Position numbers and translations under genes: made by a program. Below the pieces are notes generated by a model. The model ran no database searches. It was given only the letters and a program-made list of their open reading frames with translations, and was not told where the DNA came from. A DNA stretch of 24,336 nucleotides from Kipferlia bialata. Taxonomy: Eukaryota; Fornicata. Positions 1-11,156 of this stretch are shown here, piece by piece. Location: NCBI GenBank assembly GCA_003568945.1, contig BDIP01000231.1, positions 1 to 24,336 of the forward strand. The letters run 5' to 3'. Within the stretch, counting starts at the first letter, position 1, and each line of letters starts with the position of its first letter.

Positions 1-2
1 AG

Positions 3-3000
3 TACAGTCTTCCCCAGCCAGATGCCAGTGTACTGACTATGAAGCTGGCCCAGCATCTGATGGTGGTGGTGACTGGCGATAAGCTGGACCGGAAGTACTC
101 AGGTGCGGTGGTCCAGTAATGGACAGAGTGCATAACTGATACTCTTACCTCAGGCATCACCAGTGGTGTAACTCCCTCCCCAGTCCAGTGGCTAGCTGCC
201 CATGTCCCATCCACGACTCAGTTCCTGGACCAGAGGTATACTGCATTGTGGTTCATTGTTTTGAGTGTCTGATGTTTCTGGCTTGCCACTTATTAGCAGA
301 TTTGGACAGTGCTCAACTACTAGCCTACCTGCTGATGTCTGGAAGGTATGCCTAGTGGACATGTGTTTCTTGGTCGGTATTTGGCTGTACTCCAGACTTG
401 TTGTGTGGCATCAGATGCTGGCTATATTCTGTTTCTTGTATTTGATACTCCAGGCTTCTGTATCCATGGTGGTACAGCTATACGATGCAGCTACCGAGTT
501 GAACCCAGAGAGGTCGTATATGTTTACTCAGGTATACAGGCTGGCTGAACCACCACACTGTCCTTCAGCCTCATACAGGGATGTATTTATCTCTCTTCTA
601 ACAACCAGCTGATGGAGTTCAGTATAAGGGCCACTGACCATATCTGGCAGCGCACTCTTGATGAGAGGGGAAAGCTGCAGGATGTTCTTAAGGTATGCAC
701 ATTCAGTTCATTTGATATCAGAGTCGTCCGTCACACACTAACTGCTAGTCTCTGTCTCGGTACGAGAGGCACTTAGAGTCAATCAGTGAGGGTTCGGTTG
801 TTGATCCATCTTTGGCTACTCGGATAAAGGAGATTAGGACAGGTGATCTCTTTCAATAGGTTTCTAGTTGTACTGTTTGCTTACACCAGCCATATCCCAG
901 TTCCATTCCCCTGACCCCAACAACCCCGAGGAGGTCAAGACCCTTGCTCTTAGGGGACCATCCATCGCTGGTCTACAGTTACTCACAGAGGTACTCCGTC
1001 CTGTCGTGTGTCAATGATATTCAAGTACTAGGCTCAATGTCTTCTTTTACTCCAGGAGATTTATGACAACCCCGACCTTCGGGTATTTGACTACGTGATA
1101 TCACGAGTCGAGGCTGTTAGTGGCTTTGATAGCCAGAACACGTCTCACTCTCTGAACTCCTTCCTCGCAGCCCAAGCCACCTCTCCGTACTACTTCATGT
1201 ACCCGCAGAAGGTACTTCCTGTTTCCTAGTTGTAGTTTTACTCACTAGTTTTCCTCTTCAGCTACAGAGAGTCTTTCATAATGCTAACCTCAGGTCCGCC
1301 GGTTCCTCTACATGTACCTGGGTATCCTACCTAGTTGTGACACGGCAATGATGACATTCACCAGGGTATGTGTTTGAGTGTCTTGGTCTGAATGGGATTC
1401 AGAATCAGTATTCAGGAGGACACACAATGGAGACTACAGTTCGCTGACTCAAGGGCGTGTTTGTTATTTCCTGCTACCCCCACTCTGTCCTGATGGTCAA
1501 CCATGAGAAGGCAGTTGACATTGTTCTGTGTCTAGAGATGTGGAGGGCGGGGCTGCTCAGCTCCCTTTCTATTAGAAAGAGTTCTGAACACAACACGGAT
1601 ACTATCAAGATGGTGAGGGGATCCTACTGTTGGATAGTTTGCAACATTCTCTTCTTCACCTTAGGCCAAGGCTAGGGTCAGTTATCACCTGGTGGATGTA
1701 TCCTCTCCCACTGGTGTATTTGCAAAGTCTTTGTCCAAGGCTTTGGCGGGAACAGGAGCAGTCATATTCTACGGGCCAGACGGTTAGTACTCCTCACACC
1801 ATTGTCACTATATATCCACAGGTGCATTTACTTCAATACCTCTCACTCCAAGGTGTCTGGAATGAGTCTGCCCTAGAGTATGTGCACCAGATCCTAGACC
1901 AGAGTGCCACAAAGGTTACACGGGCAGGGCAGACAATGGTGTTTGAGGTATATTTGTGTACAATTTAAAGGCGTTTCCCTTACATCTGACACACGCAGAA
2001 ATCACACTGCCGCCTGAAGGTCCCCCTGCACAATCGCAAGATATACCTCTGTGGGGCCAGGGACTTTATGCAGGTGGAAGAGTCGCCTGCATTTGTGGTC
2101 AGGTACCTGTTCCAGAAGACATATAGAGTCGTTTATGGTTGCCTCTGATTTTGTCCCTTATCGCTAGGTGTACTCCATTCAGAGCCACTTCGTCTCTGCA
2201 GCTACTGAAGGTGCTAGATGATGCCACTCCCGATAATGGAGACCTTGGACCTTTAAGACAGGCTGCTGAGTACGAAGAGGACTCGCAGCAGGTCGGGGCA
2301 TGGTTTCCGGGTTACTATGATACTTCTCCTTCCTCTCTTCCACAGACTCGAGAAGGGTCTTCGATACTTCTGTGTTAGGACTGCTTTATCTACTCTAATA
2401 TTAGGGTCGCATACAGTTCTGGGCAGCCATTAGTCGTCTGAGAGAGCTGTTCTCTCTGAAGCACCGGGGTGATGCAGCCTATATCAACAACGGACTGAGG
2501 AAGGAGGTATCTCCAGGAACAACAGCTACAGTTACTGCTTTCAGTTCTCACATCAGGTTGAGTTCTCTGCCTACCATGGCCAATACACGGGAGCGTACTC
2601 TAAGCTCTGTGCAATGTGGTCCCACACAGAGGTGAGGGAATGACGGCTGTCAGTGTGCCATTAATGGTATCTGTGAATCGAATCCCGTGCGTCTCATCAA
2701 CAAGAGTGAACGAGTAGATGATTGTCACGCTCTCACGTCAGATAACAGACTTTCTCTGCTCCCTCTATGCTCTTGTGAGGGATGTGATGTCCAGATTCAC
2801 GTCTCCTGAGGTACGGATAAAGCAGTAGATTGGGTACACTTTGTGATTGTATGAACATTGCCTCAATGTGGTTGAATATCCCCTGTGTTGCCGCTCATCA
2901 CAGATCCGCAAGTACCAAAGCCTTGATGTCCAGCTGGAGTACCTGAGAGGTGCCTTGGGTGACATTAGGAAGGAGAAGGATGTTCTCTCTCTGCACAAGA

Positions 3001-3779
3001 GTGTGGTGACTAGGGCCTTCCGCAATGCCACTGGGAGGATGCTGGCCGAGGCCTCCCAGTCTGCATACTCTGCGGCTGAGGCCATTATGGTGTGTATGGC
3101 GTACCTCAACCTGGCCCTGGTCGCAGATGGTGCGTGATGGATATAGTTGTATGTGTCTCTTCTATCGTCGTATTTGTATTGCATTTCCTGGACAGACGAG
3201 TAATAACTCTGATCACTAGAGGCCTTGAGCCCTGACGACTATCTGGTCTACAGACACGTGTACAGCCAGGATTGGGACGCCCTAAGGGCTTGCTGCAGCC
3301 CCACAAAGCTGTTGAATCTACAGGTGGGGATATTTGGCAATTGCCCATTATATACACACTAAGATCAGACACAATTCATTAGTGTCGTGTCCAAGCTGAA
3401 TGGCCACCCGAAGCTCCAGGTGGCTGTGGACAGACTGTTTCTCCTTGAGGCGGCAGGACCTCTACTCGATGGTGTGTGTGCGTCTGTGCTAGGGAGTGAG
3501 TCCAACCTGGCAGCAGCTGCAGAGATCATACTGACATGTGACGGGGCAATGCATGCTCTGGCAGGTACTGGCGTTGGATCTCATCAGAAGCAAACGTTAT
3601 TTATGTCCAACTTGAATTCTACTTGCCCTTACTGTGGGTCCTATACTGGTAACACACTTTCTTTTCTTCTAGAAGGATTCATGTCTCTGACCCAGGTCTT
3701 GTTGGAAACTCTCCCAGGCGAGCCTCTGTATTCGGATCCACATCGGTGTCCCACAACGTCTACATTTCGCCAGATATAG
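3..3779 (+). CDS. Unidentified large spliced gene, 5' end outside window
   Basis: I do not recognise this protein. Twenty-one exons join in frame to 764 codons ending in TAG: 3-102, 154-235, 300-345, 454-531, 579-692, 749-842, 890-990, 1056-1211, 1294-1365, 1454-1612, 1665-1782, 1853-1947, 1999-2102, 2168-2291, 2405-2506, 2557-2631, 2742-2810, 2904-3129, 3220-3323, 3396-3564, 3673-3779. All introns are GT-AG; those before 1454, 1853 and 3396 use AAG acceptors and are the weakest calls. The product is soluble-looking with no clear membrane segment. The last third (from about 2404) looks mainly helical, with an alanine/leucine-rich C-terminal region, while the middle has strand-like stretches such as GTGAVIFYGPDG. 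That motif lacks the GK[ST] of a P-loop. A scaffold or solenoid protein would fit, but that is a guess. Coding status is firm because the frame survives 20 splices; the function is unknown. Confidence 0.75.
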
Positions 3780-3826
3780 TTGGTGAGTGTCAGTACAGTA
3801 TCATCAGAGTGTAAAACCTTTTAAGG

Positions 3827-3942
3827 ATGGCCACCTTACCCTTAGGACGATCCTTGAACGACCTCTGCCTCTACAGGCTCCTACTGTTGCTGTCAGTCCT
3901 AAACCCAGCAGGGTTCCTGACAATCGCATCTGCGGCAAACAG
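3827..3942 (+). other. Predicted signal peptide exon
   Basis: The first 38 codons of the second gene read as an N-region with one or two arginines, a hydrophobic core of five consecutive leucines followed by SVL, and a helix-breaking NPAG before small residues. Cleavage after ASA is likely. This is what defines the start of the gene: in the other frame the region is the end of an intron-like stretch, and the upstream gene has already stopped at 3779. Confidence 0.65.
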
Positions 3943-6900
3943 GTATCCTGGCCATTAAACACTGTAAATGTCGCCCTGTACCTACGAATAGTACTAATGA
4001 GGATGTTGTATTCTCACATAACCACAGGGCTTCGAGTATGGGAGTGTATATCGAGGGCCTCGCCACCACGCCTGTGCACCCACCAATCGACACAGTGTTG
4101 GCAAAGGTACACAGTAGTTCCAAAGGGATTTGTGTTGAGTGTATGTTGCACATATCCTCTCACATACAGGCCATAGCCACTCAGTCCCCTTTGTGGAGTG
4201 TCCTGCTGGCACCGTTTGTAAAGAGCCTGGTGACAAGCTCTGCTCCGTGTAGCTTTGTCGTGCTCTCTTTCACCGCCCAAACATATGCGGTATGTCTTGC
4301 GTACATCCTTGTCACAAACACCTTTGTCTCAATTCAGGAGTCTCTGGTCAGTCGAGTGCTCTCTGGGATGGACATCATCCCCCTCTTCTCCCTGTATCCT
4401 GGGATGCCCCCATCTAGAGTGGCAGTCGTGCCATTCCACTCCATAGCGGTACGGTATATGGAGTGGTTGGACTCACAGCAACATCCCCATCCTAGACTCT
4501 TACCTTCAGCACTTGTCACCAGATGACCCAACACTGTTCCAACCGTGCAAGGTCATTCTTCTTGTGAATGAGAGCACTCCCTTGCACCAGTGGCCCCTTC
4601 TAGACTCGATAGTCAAGCGTAGTGTGGGCGGCAGGTGCTTTGGCCTTCTGACACATAGTAGACCGGTGATGCTCAGTGCCAGCAGAGTGCCGCACGCAAC
4701 ACTAGGTCATTCACTTTTCGTTCTGGTCGTGTATCTGGTTTGAAGGATTCTCTAGTTTGTCAATCACTAGTAGTATTCTTTCATTCTTTTCGGCTGACCC
4801 TCAGCGTCTCTGTCCCCGAGTGTGCATACCCTACAGCACTCCCCAGGGTGTGCACCCTATGTCTGTCCGGTGTTCAGCAACAGCATGAGAAGGTGGCAAA
4901 GTCTCTCGAATCCCGTATACCGTCAAGTGACTGTTGTATCAATTACTAACCATTGGTTTCACATAGTCTCACAACCAGGTCTCTACTTGCATACATCGTT
5001 AGCCTTGGCCTGGCTGAGAGCTTCTCTGAAGCAGGGTCATCAACAGGTGTGTAACACACTGTGCTATATATAGAGTGGTAATACATAAATTGACAATACA
5101 GGATTCGAGGCCGACCTGACGCTGGAGCTCTTAGTGCGTCAAATCACAACCATGGCGTGTTTGGTAGCGCCTGAGGCAGGTTTAGTGCAAGATATGTGCG
5201 TGAAAGTTCTTATATAGATGAACACTGTGGGCGTAGTGGAGACGACAGAGAGTCACTGATTCTTTGAGTCTATCCTCACCCTAGGTACTCCCATCCCCTT
5301 CTTACTCGTTCTACTGAAGTCCCCTTCCCAGACTATGAGCCTACGGGATCATTCAGACTCACCAACTACTGGCATTGTGCACCTGAGGTTAAGCAGGTGG
5401 GGGCTGAGTTATAGTGCAAGAGTCTTAGGAGTTTCTAGATGCATTGATCCACTCTAACCCCTAGGCGTCTCTGCACAATACCCTCACAGACGTTGGGGCA
5501 GCTGTCTCGTGGACAAGAGAGGTATGCTTTGTCTCTAGTATTGTTGCATGGTTTTTACATAGTCTAAATGAGTTACAGAGAGTAATCTCTCTTTCCTTCA
5601 GTGTTTCTCTGACCCTCAGTGTCACACACTAGACCAGAGGATGTTCTTTGGTAGGCATATCCAACGCATGCTCAGAGGTTATGCAGGTATCATAAATACG
5701 TATAATTAGAATTTGCCATATATCCCTTGTTGGCACTAACACCAGACATCCTGTGCTTTGAGGGTGCAACCACTCCCCTCTACCCAATGACATGCACCCT
5801 TCCTGGGGACTACAAGGTGGGAGAGTCTATATGTCGAGACTAACACTAATATTTCTATCCATTCCTACCACTTTCGACCACTTTCCGCGAAACTGGTTGC
5901 GAAACTTTCGCGCGGCTAACTATAGGAAGTGAATGACAACAACTTGTTCAGGAGGCCTGGCCTGAAGCGAGAAGACTCCTGTAGGTCCAGGGTGTTCTCT
6001 GTCGCAAGGTATGCTAGCTTTAATATGTTCTTTCAATGATAATATCATTATGATATACTCTCTGACACCCAGGTCCAACCACTCCTTGGCAGCGTCTACC
6101 AGACAGACTCCACGCAGAACACTCTCTAGGACCCATGCTCTGCAGCCCATATGCAGTGCTAGGAACAGCATAGAGTCCGGTAGTCAGGCACGTATATACC
6201 TTGCATCATATGCATAGCATCATGTTTCGGGCAGTATCTCACTACTAGTGAGTGTTGTCTATAGATGACTAACAACAGTATGCCATTGGGAGACATGCCA
6301 CCCACAGTGTGGTGTCTCACTCGTCGCATGGCAGGCAGAGGCGAATCAAGGCCGCACTAGAACATATGCTAGAGAAGGTAGAGTAGGACACGCCCTGTCC
6401 ATAATATGTGGGTCTGGAGTGTATTCCATATCCAATTGTATTCTCTTACCATAGGCCTCTTCCAGTGAGGACAAGACCATTGTTTTGACCCCATCGGAAG
6501 ACACATTTGTGAAGTCTCTCATACCCGAGGCCTGTCCTCTTGACCTGATGGCATTCTGTCAGGTGGGTTGTGAGTCGTATCAGCCGACTACATAGTGTCA
6601 CTCGTTGGGTTGTATCAAAGACACTCTACAGACAACAACCCCTCACCCAGGCTCTAGAGTCTGCCCATGCCTCCACAGACCCTATGACCCTGGTGTCCAC
6701 CACTGACTACTTCTCTCCCCTAGCCATGTCTCCAGTCCTTAACAGGCCCAGGGTGCTGCACTCTCTCAGGTATGTATCTCTCTTCTTCAAGTATCTCTTC
6801 GCTGCATGACTATATACTTACTCATAGGTCCATGCTTCAACGTGTGTACAGTGGCAACAAGGTGGCAAGAGAAGGAAGCGAGGGATCGAGAGACACAGGG

Positions 6901-7930
6901 CAAGAGGTGATGCTGGGATGATACTCGTAGAGCTACTCGCTGTTACTTGAAAGAATTCAGACTGCACCTTTCTCACTCCAGGACCTATGTGATCTCTCCT
7001 TCGAGGCACTGGATATGATACAGACCACGGAGACAGAGGAAGTGGTACAGTACGTAATACACTATATATATTATCTATATTCTTATGACATGTTTCACTA
7101 CCTTCACTATTCGTGGTCTGACGTCAGCTCCTTGGAGACCCTGCTCTCTATGCATCCCATCAGTTCGTGGCATGACCAGACCCCAGATATCACCCATCTG
7201 TCCTATGGAGGTGAGTGTCCCATACACATCTCAATCCATGTGTCTTACACTAGCAAAGCTGGTCCTGTTGCAGACAATGCTTATTCTGTACTCCAAGAAC
7301 GCACATGTTCCATACCACCTATGCTCCTATGAGGCCACTCTAACAGAGCCAGTAGTGGGGAATGGAGAGTTGGTTGTAAGTCTCCAGACTCAAAGTAAAG
7401 GTATGTTCGTAACTAGGGTGAGCTATGAGGGTATTTCCACAGAACGGACGTGCTAACGCCAAGGCTTCTACGTCTCAAGTGACTCTGGCGATGTAGTAGC
7501 CCACTCCTACCGGGTACCCACTGGTCTAGTCACAGTGTACCTGAGGGTGGCCAACAACCAGGGGGAGGCAACGTGGTATGTGGTGTTATCTTGAACTACG
7601 CGATAGGTCGGATACTGTATAGTACTTCTCCTCTCACATCCAGCAAGTGCGTCGATGCCGATGGGGGAGTCCGGCTGAGACAGGACTCTGCCCTCACCTG
7701 TGCTAGGCTAGAGAACCCCACCTCCGGCATGGATATGGTCACTATGTACATGCCAGTCATGCTGGACAGAATCAGGTGGGGTTATCTCATTTACACATTA
7801 CACTCTCTATTCGCACACAGTCTCTGATACCAGGATAGCCCAGGTCCGCTGCCGTTCGACTCTCTTATACAGAGACTGGTTTGGAAGCTTTGGGTGCTTC
7901 TTTGAGGTGGTTTCCAAGAGTACCATTTGA
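3827..7930 (+). CDS. Signal-peptide-bearing secreted/lumenal protein, unknown family
   Basis: Translation probably begins at ATG 3827, 47 bp after the upstream stop. The first exon encodes a short N-region, a leucine run (RLLLLLSVL) and small residues ending ASA-AN, a good cleavable signal peptide. In-frame exons: 3827-3942, 4028-4106, 4170-4289, 4338-4448, 4510-4705, 4805-5035, 5102-5195, 5285-5387, 5465-5521, 5602-5686, 5746-5816, 5926-6008, then less certain joins between 6073 and 6363, then 6455-6562, 6651-6769, 6828-6906, 6982-7049, an ambiguous exon from about 7128, 7274-7400, 7464-7575, 7644-7775, 7834-7930 (TGA). Cysteines are scattered through the chain, including CFSDPQC and the C-terminal CKC, as expected of a disulfide-bonded lumenal protein. 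The last about 150 residues look like a beta-sandwich (VTVYLRVANNQ). No C-terminal membrane anchor is visible, so it should be soluble in the secretory route. No enzyme motif recognised. Confidence 0.65.
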
Positions 7931-8052
7931 ATAGAGAGTTCTGTCGAAGACAAATCGATCAATGTGACATTGATAATCAAGGATTGATTCAGCATAATAT
8001 GTCTACTGTGACACAAGGATTCTCACATCACTAATACATGCACTATAAATAT
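7931..8052. other. Convergent intergenic spacer
   Basis: Only 122 bp separate the TGA of the secreted-protein gene from the TAA of the kelch gene on the other strand, so both 3' untranslated regions and poly(A) sites must lie here or overlap. A perfect 12-bp AT palindrome (ATAAATATTTAT, 8045-8056) sits at the kelch stop codon and could mark 3'-end formation on both strands. No open frame of interest. Confidence 0.5.
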
Positions 8053-9937
8053 TTATGTATCGTATGTGGAGCTATCTAGATTATCGATGGTGTTCCACCG
8101 ATCTGCCAGCAGAGGATCAAGCTTCACTATCGAGAGGGCTCCTGGTTGCACAACAAGCATCGTGGTAGGGTTCAGCATACACACAGATACAACCACTCCA
8201 TCGGAGGGAAGGTCTTCGCACAAAGTGACCTCATTTGTCACTATATCGTACATATACACCCGTGTGCCCCTTGTGCCCTCAGGTTGGATGGTCTCTGCTC
8301 TGAAGATACACAGGCCTCCCCCTACCTCACACATTGCCACAGTCTTACCAACACTCCACTTGTCACCATTAGGGTAGGACACTGGCTCTCTAGTGACAGA
8401 ACCGTCTAGAGATATGCGGAGGGCATCTGTCCAGCTGAATCCAAGGAATGACCCAGTATCATAGGTATACAGACACCTGCTAAGGCCTTGCGAGTGTGAT
8501 GCAGGAAGTGATACACGACTCCATCCCTCACCCTCTGCCTCTGCCTCAGTGTCTAGTACCCACATGTCACTGCTGTGTCCAAGCTTCTGACCGGCCCTGC
8601 TGATCTCTCTGTGGCCCCCAAACAGTACAAGATGCCCATCTACAATAGTGGAGTGGAACCAAATCATCGGTATGGGTGAGACTGTGGTGTCGTCATGTTT
8701 TCCACTGTTTGTGTCTGGCGACAGAGTGTCACTGTCTGTATTGCATGTGTGTATGAATAGGTGACCAGCCCTGAGGTTGAATGAGCGCTTCATGTCGAGC
8801 CTGACACCCAGTGCAAACACCTTCCCCTCCCCTCCCACCAGTCTGACATTGCCACCAGTACAGAGTATGCTGCCGACATCTGTCACTTGACATCTAGCCT
8901 TATGCCCCCCAAGCTCAAACTCAAGTCTGAATTAGTCTGCTCTAAAATACAGCATATTGGACACGTTTACCTCTGGTAGAAGGAGGGGTATTTACCTCTT
9001 AATGTGAGTGCCGTCTGATGCAAGGAGTGTGTTGTGTCCAATGCTGACAACAGTTGATGGGTTCCACTGTATGTCTACCTCTTCACTACTAAGAAACCAG
9101 GATAGAGGGGACATCTGGATCTGTTGGATAAGATACAGTGATAGTGATAAGGGAAAGAGAGACATCCAGCAGGAAGGAGGTAGGATATACACAAAGAGAG
9201 AGAGAGTCCTTACTTAGGATATCATATAATGAGACACAAGTACACAGAAGCAGGATTGAGGAAAAATAGGATTGTATGTGTATGGTTGGTACTAAGGGAG
9301 AATGTGGGGGGGGGGGGGTAATCAGATACTTGAAATGAATAATAATAGAACAGACTGTGTGGCAATTGCGACCACACAACTCAAGAAACATTATACCTGT
9401 GTGCCTGAGTACTTCGTTTGCTAGTGGAACACCCAGTATGTGCGTGTTATGTCTCAGTTCCCTAGTTGCCGTCCAGAGGGAGTCGCTGAACAAGAGAGAG
9501 ACAGAAATGATGAATGACTAGTGAACCCTCAATTCTCAATGGACAAAAACCTTCACAGCATACCTGGCCAGACTGTGTATCACACTGGCTCTTTCACTAG
9601 TGTAGCATCCAGTAAGTGAGTGTTATGTCCCTGTTCTTTAGTTCCCGTCCAGTGACAGTCGCTGAACGAAAGAGACCAGACAGAATACTCTGACCCCTCA
9701 ATTCTCAAAAGACAAAAACCTCAAAGATGGTCGCAAACCATATATATAGCGATAGAATCCTGTCATTAACGCTTGAGATGCCGACAAGTTGGAGAATAGA
9801 GACGCATTGAATGCAGCTGGTGTCTGAAGTGTTATGCCCTCCCGTGATAGGATGAAGCCTCTCCTCGTCTGACCGAGTGTGCACCTCTCCAAACCAGTGT
9901 ATCTGATAGGTATATGTCTGGAAGGGGGGACAGCCAC
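8053..9937 (-). CDS. Kelch/beta-propeller-like protein
   Basis: The 3' exon 8053-8893 is one long open frame that joins across an intron to the exon ending at 8996; the splice is AG/A, giving an arginine. Kelch-like blades are visible as a VDGHLVLFGGH strand pair, then a conserved aromatic-containing SSDMWVLDT strand, and CTGGNVRLVGGEGKVFALG nearer the exon start; HNTLLASDGTHIK lies upstream. Blades are degenerate, as in many protist kelch proteins. Kelch propellers are binding platforms, often ubiquitin-ligase adaptors or actin binders; nothing here points to one partner. The 5' half (about 9070 to 9937) is uncertain: an exon is duplicated (9395-9551 and 9562-9721), and the candidate start at ATG 9937 overlaps the opposite-strand gene by 24 bp. 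A start inside an unseen exon is possible. The stop is TAA at 8053-8055. Confidence 0.65.
9306..9318. repeat. G13 homopolymer in kelch intron
   Basis: A run of 13 G on the plus strand (C on the coding strand) lies between kelch exons. It is outside coding sequence and its exact length is unlikely to be reliable. Confidence 0.8.
9395..9721 (-). repeat. Tandem duplication of a kelch-gene exon with flanking introns
   Basis: Two copies of about 160 bp, 9395-9551 and 9562-9721, share an intron segment (ccctcaattctcaa then gacaaaaacct), an acceptor (gttcag), an exon of about 90 bp beginning CGACT, and donor-proximal sequence. Identity is high in blocks but the copies have diverged clearly. Read in the frame that begins C-GAC, both give a related peptide with a central HNTH motif; the copy at higher coordinates meets a stop near its end unless an internal GT (after KEP) is used. 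The same HNT motif occurs in the next exon (about 9030), so the exon may encode one propeller repeat. Confidence 0.7.
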
Positions 9938-10862
9938 AGGTATACCGAGAACCAGGCTGCGGGTGACCTGTCTAGCAAGGAGTGCGAGGTTGCTGCCTCT
10001 CTAGCAGACTCTGTGTTCAGAAGGAGACCCAGGAAGTACGGGTGCTGCCAGAGTGTGCTGTACTCACAGGTGGGTTTGTCACACTATATATGTGACATGA
10101 GTGACGTTTCGAGCCTGTCTCTATCTTTGCAATACTCTTAACACTAGGCTGAGGCAATTGAGGATAGGAGATTCCTTCTGAGGGGCGAGCTGCAGGTGCC
10201 ACATTACTACTCTCCTCCATATGTGCGAAACTCCCTGGATTGTATTACTTCACTCCTTGGATATGCATATGTCGCTTTACCTCCAGGGAATGGGAGCTGA
10301 GGAGCTCTATGCTTATGGAGCCAAGGTATGATTACTATTCGACTAGTTGTTCAGTTGGTGTCATTGTAGTCAATATTCCAGTGTCACCCTCACCCCCAGT
10401 ACAACCAGGGCAACCGCACCTCTGGTGTGTGTGGGGCGTGTCACGCTGCATGTCTGATGCTGCCAGACATGGAGGACGCAATCAAGGAAGGGCAATATAT
10501 ATATACTATACTATATATATATATATATACTTCCATGGTGTGATTGTGTGTGCATTCTCAGTCTGTGTCATGTTGTTCTTTGACATCAGGACAGGTTCAA
10601 GAGAGAGCAGGTGACCCATTGTTGCAGAAGAGCAGAGGTGGGTAACACAGTTGAGATAGTGACACTTTGTGACAAGTGAAATGCATGTACAGTGAGCGCT
10701 GATACTCTGCTCTATTTGGGGTGCTCAGTACATATCTGAACTGTATGTTATGTGCCTTCACTCCAGGAAGGAACAGATCCCAGCAGATGCCGTGAGCGTG
10801 TCCTCTTGGCCAGCCGTATAGTGGCTGACCTGACCTCACCTCTCGGTCCCACGAAGCTGTAG
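9914..10862 (+). CDS. Small six-exon gene, 183 aa, unknown
   Basis: Exons 9914-10069, 10148-10222, 10287-10325, 10400-10537, 10590-10637 and 10767-10862 join in frame, all in phase 0, ending in TAG. The first in-frame ATG is 9914. The product has a charged, arginine-rich stretch (FRRRPRKYG) followed by CC, then a compact cysteine/histidine cluster, CGACHAAC, near residue 105, and further on HCC and a last cysteine about a dozen residues later. That spacing could bind a metal or form disulfides; no signal peptide is seen, so metal binding is likelier. The fourth exon appears to run through a TA dinucleotide tract (10498-10530) translated as alternating Tyr and Ile, which is suspicious and may mean that a donor further upstream is used. 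I recognise no family. Confidence 0.6.
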
Positions 10863-11156
10863 ATCTAGACATGACTGTATATGCTGTTAACACTATCAGA
10901 GAACCACACCTGACGAAACAAATAGACCACTGTCACATCATTCAAGTATGGTGCATGTGAGTCTACAATATCTCTGCGCAGCATGGATGGTGCCTCCTGA
11001 TAGGGTATCTCTCTTGTCACATGGCCAGTAACCATATGAAAGATATCTGAAATAGTGATACCTTCCAGTGATGAAGACTTCCATAGTCAGTCGCGGTCTC
11101 CTCATTCAAACAGTACCACCCTTCTCTCCAGAGCATACGAGAGAGTCTACCACTGC
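10863..11156 (+). other. Gap between two same-strand genes; possible 5' leader
   Basis: Between the TAG at 10862 and the ATG at 11157 there are 294 bp. The frame of the downstream gene is open back to 11055 but has no ATG before 11157, and a plausible acceptor (ctctccag, ending near 11131) lies just ahead. The stretch may therefore hold a 5' untranslated exon and a leader intron, or a short first coding exon I cannot identify. No other feature seen. Confidence 0.4.

Noticed and set aside
394-532. Second open frame over exon 4 of the first gene (with CIHGGTAIRC)
   Set aside because: It looks protein-like but no splice phase joins it to the next exon, whereas the chosen frame fits both neighbours.
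1754-1782. Possible P-loop (GTGAVIFYGPDG) in the first gene
   Set aside because: There is no GK[ST] after the glycines, and no Walker B motif was found nearby.
7128-7332. Gene 2 ending at TGA 7330-7332
   Set aside because: The frame leading there is possible, but four well-phased exons follow at 7274-7930 and would be orphaned; a different reading of the 7128 exon connects to them.
7464-7930. Resemblance of the C-terminal beta-sandwich to HAP2-type fusion proteins
   Set aside because: Only a vague strand pattern (YLRVANNQ) fits; the N-terminal region does not match and there is no membrane anchor.
8066-8409. Plus-strand open frames opposite the kelch exon
   Set aside because: They are antisense shadows of the kelch coding frame, without their own motifs.
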